Positions 49,001 to 60,366 of a stretch of DNA of 64,000 nucleotides are shown here, in pieces; the first letter of the stretch is position 1; each line of letters opens with the position of its first letter. A program made the position numbers and the translations under genes. The DNA comes from Liolophura sinensis (taxonomy: Eukaryota > Mollusca > Polyplacophora > Chitonida > Chitonidae), in contig NC_088302.1 in NCBI RefSeq assembly GCF_032854445.1, forward strand, positions 20,765,338 through 20,829,337, read 5' to 3'. The notes beneath the pieces were generated by a model, which made no database searches, had not been told where the DNA came from, and saw only the letters and a program-made list of their open reading frames with translations.

Positions 49001-52000
49001 ATGGCCGGAGAGGTACAGCTGGACTTGAACTCAAAGCGACCGCATTGGTGAGAAGCTCCTGGGTCATTACGCTGCGCTAGCACGCTAACCAACTGAGCCA
49101 CGGAGGCCCCTTGTGAGAAAATAGACAACCTCGAAACAACCTCGTCACACAAACAAGTGCACAACGAGAAAACTATTTAAATCAAAAAAATATATTGTGG
49201 CATTTTGTGACACATGTTGTCAGAAAGGAGATAGCACTTTAATCCAGATAGTCTGGTTTCTTCCATTTACAAATCTGGGCGCAATTTCATGAAGCATTCT
49301 TAATGTTACGTTCACTTAACTACCATGGCAACCAGTACTATAGGCATTACATAGTTATGATAGTGTAAAATCATGGTAGTGTAAAGTGTAAAATTCTTCA
49401 CACAGCATTTAACACCGATCAAACAAATCCATACCTTTAACATCCCACAGGTAGACGCTTCAGAAGGAGAGGCTCAGAGTTTTATCTTCATGACGGAGGA
49501 TGCACTCACTAACCCAGACAAACTGCTGCTCTTGATCCATGGATCTGGGGTGGTCCGCGCAGGCCAGTGGGCACGCAGGTACAGTATATAGTTAACACAA
49601 AGTGACATGTGGGAAAGCTCATAAGAAACTTGCCAAAGATCGGTGGTTTAATATCTGTTTTTTCCACCTTTGAAACTGACTGCCATTGTATAAGTGAAAC
49701 ATTCGAGTTGTTGTAATGTTTAAAACAATCAAATAGATAAATAAGTGCATGTATTTAGCACAGATGTTTGAACATACATGTAGCTAGAAAGAGTCAACAA
49801 AAGGAAGCATCAATAAAGCCATCATTATCACCACATGCTGGTGAAAAGTGTATGAAGTTCCTTCATTTTTTTTTTTTTTTAGCTTTTCTTGAGCACAACT
49901 ATAAGGCACTCCAAAAGTGCAAACTTCTATTCCAAGGAAGTGTACAAATAATAATAACCTTCATCGAAAGAGACACAGCCATTCTGATAGGGATTACCAC
50001 CACAATTCAGTGGATTGGTCCTTGGCCCAAGGCCAAGTAGTGCACAAAATTTGCACAATATATCCTTGCTCCCACTAACTGAGGCGATACGGATCATGTG
50101 GCTGTTTGGGCAGTCTGACATTTTTTGAAGACCGTTTGTCTTTCACCAGTGTGGTGTGTACATGTGTACATCACAATGTGGAAAAGTTCGTCAGTAATTT
50201 ACCACAGGTCTGTGGTGTATCCTCCACTCATAACACCAACCCTGACTGCCATGTGACGTGTAAGTGAAGAATTCCTGAGCATGACAGTAAACCAGTGTAT
50301 AATAAATAAATAAATATAAAATATGTATGCTTGCATTTTAAAGTGGTACTTAACAATTTTTCAGTCTTTTGACAACGGTGAGTCATTCGCTGTGTGTATA
50401 TACTGTCGCTTTTTGCGGTAGGGCAAATCCATGGTACCAAGGTGGACCCCTCCCAGACCCCATTATACTGACCCCCGGCCAACCAGTCTGACTTCAAGGC
50501 GCACGCTCTGACCATTGGGCCACCAAGGTTGTCAATAAATATAATGAGAGATAGGGGCATACATGTGCATGATGCATGCATGAGTATGGTCTCAGGCATC
50601 GGCTGAATAAATGATATAAAACAGATGTGTTGAATAATATAATTGATGTACCGCTTTCTACTTGTTCAGATTAATCATCAATGATAACCTGAAAAGTGGC
50701 ACCCAGCTACCCTTCATCAAAAGGGCTGTGGATTCGGGTTACGGGGTGATTGTCTTCAATACAAATGAGAACAGGATACGACAAGGAGACAAATTTATCC
50801 CTGTGAGGGTAAGGCCATCAGTTCTTGTATGTCTGGGTTTCATAGAAATGTTACCATAGATTCTTGTAATTCATTGTTCAAAAATTATGAACATAAATAA
50901 TATTATGTTCTTGTGAGACAGTAAAATTGTTCTAGCTTATTGCAAAATTAATATACAGGATAAAATATACGTATTTATTATTGTATTTAGTTTTAAGAAT
51001 GTTCAGATAAAGTGATGTTATGCACAGACTATGGTGAAGTAATTGAAATGAAATTGAAAATCTGCATGAGCAAAAAGAAATAACAACTTGTGTCTGGTAC
51101 TAGTATTTGATGCTTATGCATGTCTTTATAAAGGCCTGCAGCATACAAGACTGCTGCAACACTACGTCAGGTGGATTTTAAAGGAGAAGAAAACTTTAAA
51201 AATGACAGTAAAGGCTGAAAAGAGCACATTTTTTTTCCATCTGGTGGTGCCTGCTGCATAATTTTGCGATTTTTCCTCACCATACACGTGAAGCCTGAAA
51301 ACGGCAAAGCTCGCATAAATCGCTGAGTCCATCCGTCCTCCATCTTTAACATCCTGTAATTTATGCTGGGAGTGTGTTGCCTCTTAACCAGTGAGAGTCG
51401 TTAAAACAGCCAGCTTGTTCATGTAAAGTCGGAACCTACGTCCAAGATTCCGGTTTCCCGATCGTCAAGCGGAAATCACCAAGGCAACGCGAAGTACCGG
51501 CAGTTGGCAGGTCACGTACATTTTCTAACGGAAATGTATGAACTACACTTCGGCAGTTTCCGACAGAAATTCCCCTCCTAAGACAGAAGACTTCATGACT
51601 AGTTCTTAGGCAAAATGGTGACGCCGCACAGCAGATTTTGGCGCTGAATTTATTTATTATTTATCAACTTGAGGTACATAGTAGAATTTTTTTTATGGCA
51701 TGCACATGCGAGGAAATGCATACTCTTTTCATTGGTATTTGTTGGATATTTAAATTTTCTTCTCCTTTAACTATGGTGGCTTACCTGTTCAGTATGCAAT
51801 GTCATGGAAGTTATTGTGTAAAACAGGCTATTGATACCGTTCTGTTATAGGAAAGCTCCACAGCTGTGGATCATGGCTTGTATGTATGGGAAGAATTTGT
51901 GTCCAAATCAGCGGCGAGAAACATAGCAATTGTGGCTCACAGCTATGGTGGTGTTGTCACAGTGGAACTGGTGAGTCTCGCAGAGTTGTTAGTGTTTAGG

Positions 52001-55000
52001 TGTTTTAAGTACTTTTAGCTACCTGTAATGTAATGTAAAGAATTGGTGAGCAAGAACACATAAAAATAGTCAGGATATTAGTGGGTTGCGGAACCAAGAA
52101 AAGCAATAATAATAATTAATGAGCTGAAATGTAAAAAAAATATGATTTTTAGATGCCTGTATTTAGGGTCTGTTTGTCTGTCTGTCTGTCTGTCTATCTG
52201 CTTGTAATCTTTTTTAAAATTGTCAAGAAGCGCTTGTCTTGGAGTTGTAAAACTTGCTGTCTTCTTGTATTTTCCACCACGTACAAGTTGAAAATAGCAC
52301 GCTGATTTAATATTTATGGAGTTGTGCCCCCTTATTGTGACTTTTTTTCGTTTCATTTCTTTAGGGGACAGAAAATGTGGAAGTTTCCTGCTTTATACAT
52401 CTTTGTTCACTCATGGAAACAATTTTTTTTGTAATGTCAGGCAATTGAGAAGGAGGCAGAGTTTAAGGAGAGGGTGTTTGCCATTGCTCTCACAGACTCC
52501 GTACACAGTCTGTCTCATCAAGAGGTGTCCTCATCTGTCATAAAACTTTTTAAAAGAGTAAGTGTTTTAATCTCTTTGCATGACAGAAATTTGTCTCTTA
52601 GGGCTAGTAATCAAAACATGGAAGTAAAAAAGGTTGTATCAGTTGTGGGATTACAATAACTGTATTTAACCTGAAATTTGGCATTTTTTCAAGTGGATTT
52701 TTTTGCTTGCCCCTGACTGAGTCTTCCACCTTATAAGACCACTTTGAGTTTTTTGTGAAGTTTGATTAATTTCCTATGGGAAAAATCTAAGTGTTGACAT
52801 CAAAAGTTTCCTTTTAAGGAAAGCACACTTTTACATGCCAAATGTTTGGTGAAATACAGTAAGACCACTCAGTAGTAGAGCAGTTGTAGGCATGAGAATT
52901 TTAGAGATTCCTCTGCCTCTTACCCTGGGGCCATGGTGGCCAGAAGCGTTTGGGGTTATTTATAGGGCCATTTTGTTTACTTGTGCCTTAACGATAGCCT
53001 GGGAGGTCAGTGGGTTTGCACCTCATCTGCCAGGCCATCAATCAGGCCCCAAATCAGTTCTCCAGCATTCCTTGTATTGATTTAAAACTTGGTACATGTC
53101 GTCACCATGACAAGTTAGAGATCAAGGCTCATGCCACTTTGTCCATCTTACAAAATTATGGCAATGTTTGTCAGTATTTTGACTTGAATAGTTTACTGGA
53201 CTTTCTTCAAATATGATTCATTGTGTTGAATTGAAACCTGGTGCATGACTTCACCACAGTTACTCACAGACTATTCAGGCTGCTTCTTCTGTTATTGTAA
53301 AAAATATGGCAGTTTTCTTGCTGTGGACTTAAACATCACAGCAAGTATTTTTCAGACCAGTAGGGGACATGTGCTGTTTTTAGATTCTTGTTTATTCTTA
53401 TAATTAGAAGTGTGAGCTTGTGAGTTACTAAATGTGTGCAATACTTGAAACCCTTCTCTTCAACCTTTTCAACCACCTGTACAACCAATATTTTGAAACA
53501 TTCTGAGAGAAGTATGGGGGTGTAGAGTAGTACTGTCCACAGTTTTATAAAGTTTGCATATTTAAGTATTACAAATAAATCACTTTGGCATTATTTTCAT
53601 AAAAATTGTATGTAAAAATTCCACTGAAAGAAAGTACTTTGGAAGTCAAAAAGATTTATTTATTTATTTGCTTGGTGTTTCACACCATACTCAAGAATAT
53701 TTCACTTATACGACTGCGGCCAGCATTATGGTGGGAAGAAACTGGGCAGAGCCTGGGGGAAACCCACGACCATCGAAAGGTTGCTGCAGACCTTCCCACG
53801 TAAGGCTGGAGAGGAAGCCAGCATGAGCTGGACCAAAAAGGTTGAAGATTTACATGTACATGTGTATACCTTGTATATATATATATATATATACACAGAC
53901 ATACAGATACATATGGTACACAGTAAGGCCGCTTGACAGTTCTGTCTCAATGTCCTTCTAATTCATGTTATCTAACTAAACTGCAAACAGTCGTCATACT
54001 GAACCAGTATGAAGTGAACGATGTTGTTTGTTGTTGTCAGATCGCTAAGAACTGGGTGAGCAGTAAGGAGCCACTGGACACCCCAGTGCCTTCCCGACAC
54101 AGATACGAGTGTCCCCAAGTGTCTGCAGGTGAGGCAAGACGTGTGCTTGTTGATGTTCGTGTGACTCAGAAAACTGGCACTTCATCTGTCTAATGGGTTA
54201 TACTGGAAAATGGTTGCCTTGTACCGATGAGAATGTTAGCTCCTGCTGATATAGTCTTGGTCAGGAAGAGGGGTTGGTCGTGGTCATCAGTAGTCGTTTG
54301 CCCATGTGCGTTTTGCATTTGAATTGAAGACCACTTCTCTTCAATTACTATGCTGTGCGAATCTGTGTGTCACATGTGGGATAGTTTATCAGTAGCTTGC
54401 CAAAGGTCGATGGTTTATCCCAGACACTCCGGTTTCCTTACACCCATGAAAGTAATCGTTATCGTACAAGTGAAAAAATATTGAGTGGGCCATTAAACGC
54501 CAATCAAATAAAAGTCAGAAGAGTTGTCAAGTTCTCAAGAGAGGGTGGTGGACACTGCAACAGTCAAGCTCAATTTCTTTACCCCTACTGAAAAGAGCCA
54601 AAATATTTTTGGCGTAAAATACCAATCAAGTGAATAAGTGTATACAAGAGCATGTAAATTCAACAAGGTAACAAGCTGGCGTACTTTGCCAAGATAAAAC
54701 TCTGTATCAGGTTACACCAACTCTAATTGTTGTTTTACCAACAGAACAATTTTGTTTTCAATGTCAGAGCAGGGCATAGAAATAAAAATAAAACTTGAAA
54801 ATAATCTGATTTGTGGAAAATGCAGACTATCTGTGCAACCGTTCCTGTTGAAGACGTATTTCTGTGATTGGAAAGCCTTGAGAAACGGAAAAAATCACAA
54901 AATCATCGGCATTAGACAAATTAAGGAAATGGATTAACAGTTTTTTTTTTACTCCATCTTTTTAATTTTTTGGTTTTTATTGTATATGAAATGTAAAGTA

Positions 55001-55298
55001 AACCTGGTGACAAAGACTGATTCAGTTTCTCTTCTTGATACACAAACAAAATACTGTATACTGCAGAAGAATAGTGTGCTTCACCGAACTAAAAATGGCG
55101 GACCAGATGTCATCACAGAAGAAATTTGAATTTGTTATATTATATTTATTTGTTATCTTCCATTGTGGTCATTTCATTTCTTTCATTGTAGGAACGAACA
55201 AGCACGAAGAGACATCGTGGTCAAGTTTTGAATCCATTTTTGAAATGCTCGACAAAGCATACAAAGAAGTTACTGAGATAGACAAGGAAGAACTGTAG
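46042..55298 (+). CDS. FAM172A: FAM172A/ARB2A-like Arb2-domain protein, ten exons
   Basis: Exons 46042-46108, 47500-47733, 48151-48251, 48560-48625, 49451-49578, 50670-50808, 51851-51970, 52441-52557, 54041-54128 and 55192-55298 join in frame, all with GT-AG introns, to 388 codons plus TAG. An acidic low-complexity N-terminus (about 1-85) leads to GF.YKFDEG and the [16 protein letters not shown] and [13 protein letters not shown] blocks typical of FAM172A. An alpha/beta-hydrolase core follows: [16 protein letters not shown] (HGSG 186-189), AHSYGG with nucleophile Ser276, LTDSVH with Asp304, and HEETSW with His358. It ends KEEL. The start is set by an in-frame TAG at 46006 and a strong context (AAAATGG). 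The family acts with Argonaute and CHD7 in splicing and chromatin in vertebrates, and in the fission yeast ARC complex. There is no signal peptide. The charged insert before the YVW block that I recall from vertebrates is absent. Confidence 0.95.
46362..46596. repeat. Long hairpin in FAM172A intron 1
   Basis: Arms 46362-46437 and 46521-46596 are inverted copies. The outermost 33 bases (starting TCCTCTCCACTGAGTTTTCA) pair perfectly and the whole 76 bases at close to 90%. The loop is 83 bases. The intron transcript would form a long double-stranded stem. Confidence 0.9.
47289..47425 (+). mobile_element. Diverged SINE relic, FAM172A intron 1
   Basis: Order of GGGAAAGTTCATTAGTAGC, CTGACCGCCATCATAAAAGTG and an A-rich end matches the older subfamily. 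Confidence 0.45.
48692..48805 (+). mobile_element. Diverged SINE, FAM172A intron 4
   Basis: TTTTCCTCCCACCATAATACTGGCCACTGTC...CTACCAATCAAATAAATG. Head missing. Confidence 0.6.
48854..49110 (-). mobile_element. Full-length young SINE (family reference), FAM172A intron 4
   Basis: 257 bp. Sense (minus) strand order: tRNA-like head GGGGCCTCCGTGGCTCAGTT with A box TGGCTCAGTTGG, a B-box region altered here (consensus GTTCAAGTCC), a centre with GGGTTTC...GGGCTCTGCCCGG and ACCATAATGCTGGCC, then AATATTCTTGAGTA, GGCGTAAAACACCAATC, and tail AAATAAATAAAT. A perfect 12-bp target duplication TTGTGAGAAAAT (48842-48853, 49111-49122) marks recent L1-type insertion. The 3' portion may be the Nin-type conserved domain reported in abalone SINEs. 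I could not confirm that. Confidence 0.93.
49268..49400. repeat. Possible dispersed repeat, FAM172A intron 4
   Basis: GGGCGCAATTTCATGAAGC...ACTACCATGGCAACCAGTA. A related string (GGCGCAATTTCCATGACAAC...CACCATGGTAA) lies inside the 199-bp repeats at 61.5-62.0 kb. Confidence 0.35.
49600..49742 (+). mobile_element. Diverged SINE relic, FAM172A intron 5
   Basis: GTGGGAAAGCTCATAAGAAAC, TTGCCAAAGATCGGTGGTTTA, CTGACTGCCATTGTATAAGTG, then AATCAAATAGATAAATAAG. Confidence 0.55.
50155..50318 (+). mobile_element. Diverged SINE relic, FAM172A intron 5
   Basis: Same order of blocks as the neighbour at 49600, ending in AATAAATAAATAAAT. Confidence 0.5.
50425..50535 (-). mobile_element. tRNA-like repeat fragment, FAM172A intron 5
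   Basis: Minus strand CCTTGGTGGCCCAATGGTCA resembles a Pol III A box. GGCCGGGGGTCAGTATAATG is shared with the family at 14.6-15.06 and 58.3 kb. Confidence 0.4.
51182..51766. mobile_element. piggyBac-type MITE in FAM172A intron 6
   Basis: Terminal inverted repeats begin AGGAGAAGAAAA on each strand, and weaker pairing continues inward for some 90 bases. Each end is flanked by TTAA (51178-51181 and 51767-51770), the target duplicated by piggyBac elements. 585 bp with no transposase frame, so non-autonomous. It ends 84 bases before exon 7. Confidence 0.75.
52157..52200. repeat. TGTC microsatellite
   Basis: Run of TCTG/TGTC tetramers in FAM172A intron 7. Confidence 0.85.
53652..53832 (-). mobile_element. 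SINE lacking its head, FAM172A intron 8
   Basis: TTTATTTATTTATTTGCTTGG...GCGGCCAGCATTATGGTGGG...GAAGCCAGCATGAGCTGGAC, then unrelated sequence. A TA run lies at 53877-53894. Confidence 0.8.
54365..54512 (+). mobile_element. Diverged SINE relic, FAM172A intron 9
   Basis: GTGGGATAGTTTATCAGTAGC...CCCAGACACTCCGGTTTCC...AACGCCAATCAAATAAAAG. Confidence 0.5.
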
Positions 55299-55490
55299 TT
55301 GCAGACCATGAACTGTACGTGTACGTGAAAATACAATGTATTTTTTTAACAGCAGGGAGTTAATGATAAGTTGGCATCAGTTGTTATTCCCGTAGTTTGC
55401 CTTAACTATTACCGGCGTACTGTACATGTGTGATTGAACACTGCTTGAGTTTTTTCTCAGCACAGTTTTGAATGCAGCTGGTGCTTTGTT

Positions 55491-55493
<3 letters not shown>

Positions 55494-55545
<52 letters not shown>

Positions 55546-55597
55546 TTATATAGATATATATAGATATATATATTTATATAGATATATATATATATTA
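55494..55597. repeat. TA microsatellite in the FAM172A 3' UTR
   Basis: About 100 bases of TA repeats with occasional TTTA and GATA units, starting about 195 bases after the stop codon. Confidence 0.9.
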
Positions 55598-56689
55598 CTT
55601 GCTTTATATACACCATTATTGGAATTGTGGAATTGCTGTATAACATGCTTTCAATTAGCTCACCTGTACAGAAAACAGAGAACAGTTGGAGTTTATTTCA
55701 TACCTCTGGCATCACAGGGGAATATTATCTATGCTGAACTAGTTGTGAATTAACAAACTTTAACATTCAAGAAAGAGGATATTCAAACTTCAGTCAGTGA
55801 AATACACATTTATCTTTGGCAAAATATCAGCAGCGTGCTTGCACTATTTTTTGATTCAGGATATTATCGATGAGCCGAATAATGTAAAATATACAAGCAC
55901 CATGTTACAGTCAAGATGTTACTGAAAATATGAGAAAAAGGACATCAAAAAACCATAAGCATGGACCCAATGCAAGCTTTTTCTGGAAATCTTAAGTTCA
56001 TATACCAAGAGCCAAAGAGAGCCCAGTTGGCACAAACATTTTTAGTCAGCACTTCATTGGAAAAGCAAAATGTTGTGGTGGTAACATTTTCGTTGTTCAC
56101 GAATGTTGCTCTACCTTTCATTTAGTTGGCCAGCGTCTTTAATACTGGTCAATCGCATTACAAAAGATTGAGTTTAACTTTTGTTTATTCTCATTGATCG
56201 CTTGGTCAGCAAATATGATAGAGAACTAGTTACATGTACCATACACATAACTTCCAATCTAATCTAACCTAGCCTGCAAAACTCACCTAGTTTATTTTAT
56301 TGAGATACATAACTTGGAGGGCATTATTTTGAAACTGTGTACTTGCTTTTGTGTGAAAAGTAAGGCAAAATGAATATTTTGATTTGTAGATTACGTGTAT
56401 TTTGCTTCTGTCAGAGTTTGAAGTCACCGAAAATGAAGGTTTGAAGACAACATATCTGCTTGTAGCTATTATATCTGCAGTATATTTGAGCGCTTACTGA
56501 TTTTTAACTGTACAGTATTTGTATGAGTACAAGCATTCTGAAACATTCTGAGAGAGCTTTGGAATGCAGAGAAATAAGTCGTACATAAGTTTATAATCAT
56601 GAAGCTTGTATCTCATTTCTAGAGTCAATTTTGCCAAAAAAATGTATTCATAAATTTCACTGCAAAAGTGCTTTAGAGGTTGAATATTT

Positions 56690-57550
56690 ACAGTATACTG
56701 TAAAATATCTTACATGTATGCCTATTTACTTTATTATGCCATACATATTTGCATGTGTACACAGAGTGTAAAATATCGTACATGTGTAAACATGTATTGT
56801 AAAATGTCCTACATGTGTACACGTAGTGTAAAATATCTTACATGTGTAAACATGTATTGTAAAGTGTCCTACATGTGTACATGGAGTGTAAAATATTCTA
56901 CATGTGTAAACATGTATTGTAAAATGTCCTACATGTGTACACAGAGTGTAAAATGTCATAAATATGTACAGGAAGGTGGACTTGTTCATCGTAAAATCTC
57001 CCAAGTGTAAACATGTGTAATATGTCCTTTATGTGTAAACGCTGAGATTGTAAAGTGTCAGTCATATGTACACAGTGTTAAATGTTTTTCAGGTGTACAG
57101 GGATTGTAAAAAGTCCTAGATGTGTACACAGAGTGTAAGATGTCTTACATATGTACAGGGAGATTGACCTGTTTATTGTAAAGTGTAAACATGTGTAATA
57201 TGTCCTTTATGTGTACACACTGAGGTTGTTAATTGTCAGTAATATGTATACAGTGTTAAATGTTTTGAATGTGTACAGAGTATAAAATGTCCTTCATGTT
57301 TACAGAGATTGTGAAATGTCACAGTGTGTACACAAAGAATGCAAAGTGTGGTGCTTAGGTAAACAGTGTGAAATTCCTTTACGTGTACACAGAGATTGTA
57401 AAGTCTCAAAGTGTGAACATGTGGAAAATGCCCTTTCTGTACACCCTGAGCTTTTAAAGTGTTTATCATACATGTTCACTGTATGCACAGAAAGGGATGA
57501 ATGTTTTTCCATGTGTACACAAAGAATGTTTTGTAATATAATCATGTATA
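56690..57550 (+). repeat. UGUA-rich hierarchical minisatellite, predicted 3' UTR
   Basis: 56768-56960 repeats a 60-bp unit made of two related 30-mers (GTGTAAAATATC..ACATGTGTAAAC and ATTGTAAAATGTCCTACATG). 56960-57300 shows a second level, about 185 bp, with AACATGTGTAATATGTCC in each unit. TGTAAAATA occurs four times (about 56700, 56768, 56828, 56888). Frames on either strand are by-products of the repeat. It lies between the FAM172A stop and the first canonical poly(A) signal. Confidence 0.85.
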
Positions 57551-57643
57551 CATGTATATCTGGTGAACATTGTTTTAGTTATAGGCTCATAAGTCTGTAT
57601 TGTACATTGGTACTTAGTGCACCATGCACATCATTGAAAGTGA

Positions 57644-57659
57644 ATTAAATCGGAATAAA
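57644..57659 (+). terminator. Poly(A) signals of FAM172A
   Basis: ATTAAA (57644) and AATAAA (57654) are followed by a T/G-rich stretch. Reading 55299-57643 by eye I find no earlier AATAAA or ATTAAA, which predicts a 3' UTR of about 2.4 kb. Confidence 0.6.
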
Positions 57660-57796
57660 TTATTTGTTATTTGTAATCAAAAGTGACCATTTTGAATTAA
57701 TTAGTTGTCAAGGATTGCTTGGCAGTTACAAACACAGATTCTGTTATGCTTCCATGGTGAGAGATGACGTACTCTAAGCTACTAATCAACTGCAGG

Positions 57797-58042
57797 GCCT
57801 CCGTGAACTAGAGGTTAGGGGGCAAGCGCAGCACAATAGCTAAACAGCCTCTCACCAATGCAGTCGCTATGAGTTCAAGTCCAGCTCATGCTGGCTTCCT
57901 CTCCGATCGTACATGGAACGTTCTGCCAGGAACCTACTGTTGGTTGTGGGTTTACCCAGGATACGATTCTGTTTCGTCACACCATGTTGGCCGCCGTCGT
58001 ACAACTTGAGTTACAGCATACAACACCAATCAATCTAATCAA
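57797..58042 (+). mobile_element. Full-length diverged SINE
   Basis: Head GGCCTCCGTGAACTAGAGGTTAG and B box GTTCAAGTCC are present, then the centre and AACACCAATCAATCTAATC as a worn tail. Confidence 0.8.
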
Positions 58043-58309
58043 AGCTGTTAAAAACAAAATCTGCGCTGCCATGCATGGCAAAAAGTGTTCTTAAGCATTT
58101 GATGCCATGATAGCCACAGGGTACTTGTAGTCTACAAAAGGTTTATGGAACCCGCAGGTCAATAAATGTGCCCTACAACACCTTATTGGTACTGTAACAT
58201 AGCATATAACTATATACAGTAGTTATAAACAGCTTTAAGTTAGCGTAACTTGTAACCATACAATTATATGTTAAGTCCGACGTAAAAACCCAATTCAAGT
58301 GACCCAGAA

Positions 58310-58510
58310 TCAAAACCGGGTCGGGTCATACCAAAGACTTTATAAATGGTATTCGTTACTGCCTCGGTTGGGCGCTCAGCACTAAGGGGTTAGAGCAAGG
58401 AAACAGGACTGATTGGCCCGGTATCAGTAATAATGCGACTTGGTTAGGTGTTATGCCTGGTGTCTTCGGTATGATACTTCAGTGGCAGCATGGACTCGCC
58501 CTGCCACAAG
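58310..58510 (+). mobile_element. Repeat of the CATACCAAAGAC family
   Basis: GGTCATACCAAAGACTTTAT...TTGGCCCGGTATCAGTAATA...GTCTTCGGTATGATACTTCA. Its reverse complement makes up much of 14.62-15.06 kb. TACAATTATATGTTAAGTNCGA recurs nearby at 58259, 58581 and 58627. Confidence 0.55.
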
Positions 58511-58834
58511 AATACACAAATATATGCATACAACCCCAAGCATTCATTCATTCATTCCTTCATTCCCAAGCATACATGCATACAATTATATCTTGAGTGC
58601 GACTTAAAAACCCCACGTATACATACATACAATTATATGTTAAGTACGAGCCAAGGGTTCACTCTTCATTCCATTATGGCACAGCCTATAATTTCGTCAA
58701 AATTTTATTGATTTGCTCTATATATTTTTGATTAATTTCTGTCCAAAACGATTCTGTTCAATACCGTTAGCAGTCTGGAAACCGGTCGTCGATTCGGATG
58801 ATATTTGAACATTGCTTTATTATTTTATTTAAAT

Positions 58835-59085
58835 ATTTTTTTATTTGATTGGTGTTTAGAGCAGTATTCACAGATATGTCACTTATATGATCAGTGACGA
58901 CCAGCATAATAGTGGGCAGAAATCGGGCAGAGCCAGGGGGAAACCCACGACCATCTGCAGGTCGTTGCAAGACCTCCCCACGTACGACGGGAGAAGAAGC
59001 CACCATGAGCTGGACTTGAACTCACGGCGACCGCTTTAGTGCTAGACTCTCTGTGTTAGTTTGCACGCTAACTGCCAGGCCACGA
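58835..59085 (-). mobile_element. Near full-length SINE
   Basis: TTTTTTTATTTGATTGGTG...CGGGCAGAGCCAGGGGGAAACCC...GAGCTGGACTTGAACTC...GCACGCTAACTGCCAGGCCAC. Confidence 0.85.
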
Positions 59086-60193
59086 ACCCAATCGTTTCAC
59101 TGAAATATTATGACTGTATACTTTTCCATTACACGCTGACATTTTATCCAATTACTACGCGATCCATTTGGTTATAATTGACAAGACACTGTCGTCGCTG
59201 CTGTGGATTTACTCTCTTTGTTGTGGTCCTTTAAATTGTTTGTATTTTGACTGAACCAGAAGGTATGCGTGTGACTGTAACCTATCCACCCTTTATTTGG
59301 AATGGTCCAACTTGGCTAGACCATCACAGGTGCAAAATGCCATGATACGATAGATGGTGTCTGTTTCATGTTTCTTAGACTAAGAAACAACAGATTCGTT
59401 AGAATGTGTATTCCTGCTCTGTGAGAGGACTTTCTATGAGAGAACTCGTAGCGTAGTATTCAAGTACACTATGAGACCATTAGTCAGATACGTGACGACG
59501 ACTGACCAGTTTTTTGCGCTCTTAAAAATGACGGCTATCGTATGAGTGAAATATGAAATATTTTTGGGTACTCAATCAAATAAATACAATAAAAAATGCA
59601 TTAAAATAATGTAGACTGGTTCATTGATAATAAGTCCAAAGGCAAAGAAATAGTGGGGTTTCGATAGAAAATTCATTTGATAAAAATCTCAGAGATCAGC
59701 AAACGTGCATAATGTAGTATATGTATATTTCAAATACAAAGCTATCACGGATAAAATAAACACGGACGAAACATAACCGTACTGGTGCTGATGATGAGCA
59801 AGGAAGTAGGATATAATAGAGTAGAATTTTAATATACCGAATGAGAGCATATCAGTCTCTTATCATGTAATGTTACACCATATATTCTGACAATGCCCTC
59901 TGTGAGAACAGTTTCATAGACTGTGTATCTTGGCAACATGCCCATTAATAACAAACACAAGATAGTTTATCAATTACGTTCTGCCATACATCCTGGCAAT
60001 GTCTGTTGTGAGAACACGCCAACACAGTTTAGATTCCATCACCCTCAGTTAGAACAGATCAGATAGTTCACCAAACATGCTCTGTCATACATACAAGCAA
60101 TGGCAATTGTCCGCTCTGAGAAGACTCTGAGAAGTAATTATTACACACGATAATTTATACATTCTGAGAACATAATAGACAGCTTGTATACAG
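59086..60193. other. No gene; loose repeats
   Basis: 59485-59590 is a SINE tail relic (TATCGTATGAGTGAAATATG...CTCAATCAAATAAAT). 59860-60130 contains poorly conserved repeats of CATACAT/TCTGACAATG..CTCTGTGAGAACA type that recur after the 27-bp array. Confidence 0.4.
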
Positions 60194-60366
60194 CACACAA
60201 GGTAATATCCCTCGACACAACACACAAGGCAATATCCCTCGCCACAACATACAAGGCAACATCCCTCGCCACAACACACAAGGCAACATCCCTCGCCACA
60301 ACACACAAGGCAATATCCCTCGCCACAACACACAAGGCAACATCCCTCGAACAACACACAAGGCAA
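60194..60366. repeat. 27-bp minisatellite, about 6.5 copies
   Basis: ACACAAGGCAAYATCCCTCG repeats every 27 bases. The length, a multiple of three, keeps several frames open (cysteine-rich on the minus strand), but nothing indicates translation. Confidence 0.9.

Noticed and set aside
55377-55753. Ile/Tyr-rich frames
   Set aside because: Translation of the TA microsatellite in the FAM172A 3' UTR.
56714-57648. Cys/Tyr-rich frames over 90 codons on both strands
   Set aside because: They come from the UGUA minisatellite. Both strands are open and the peptide simply mirrors the 30/60-bp unit.
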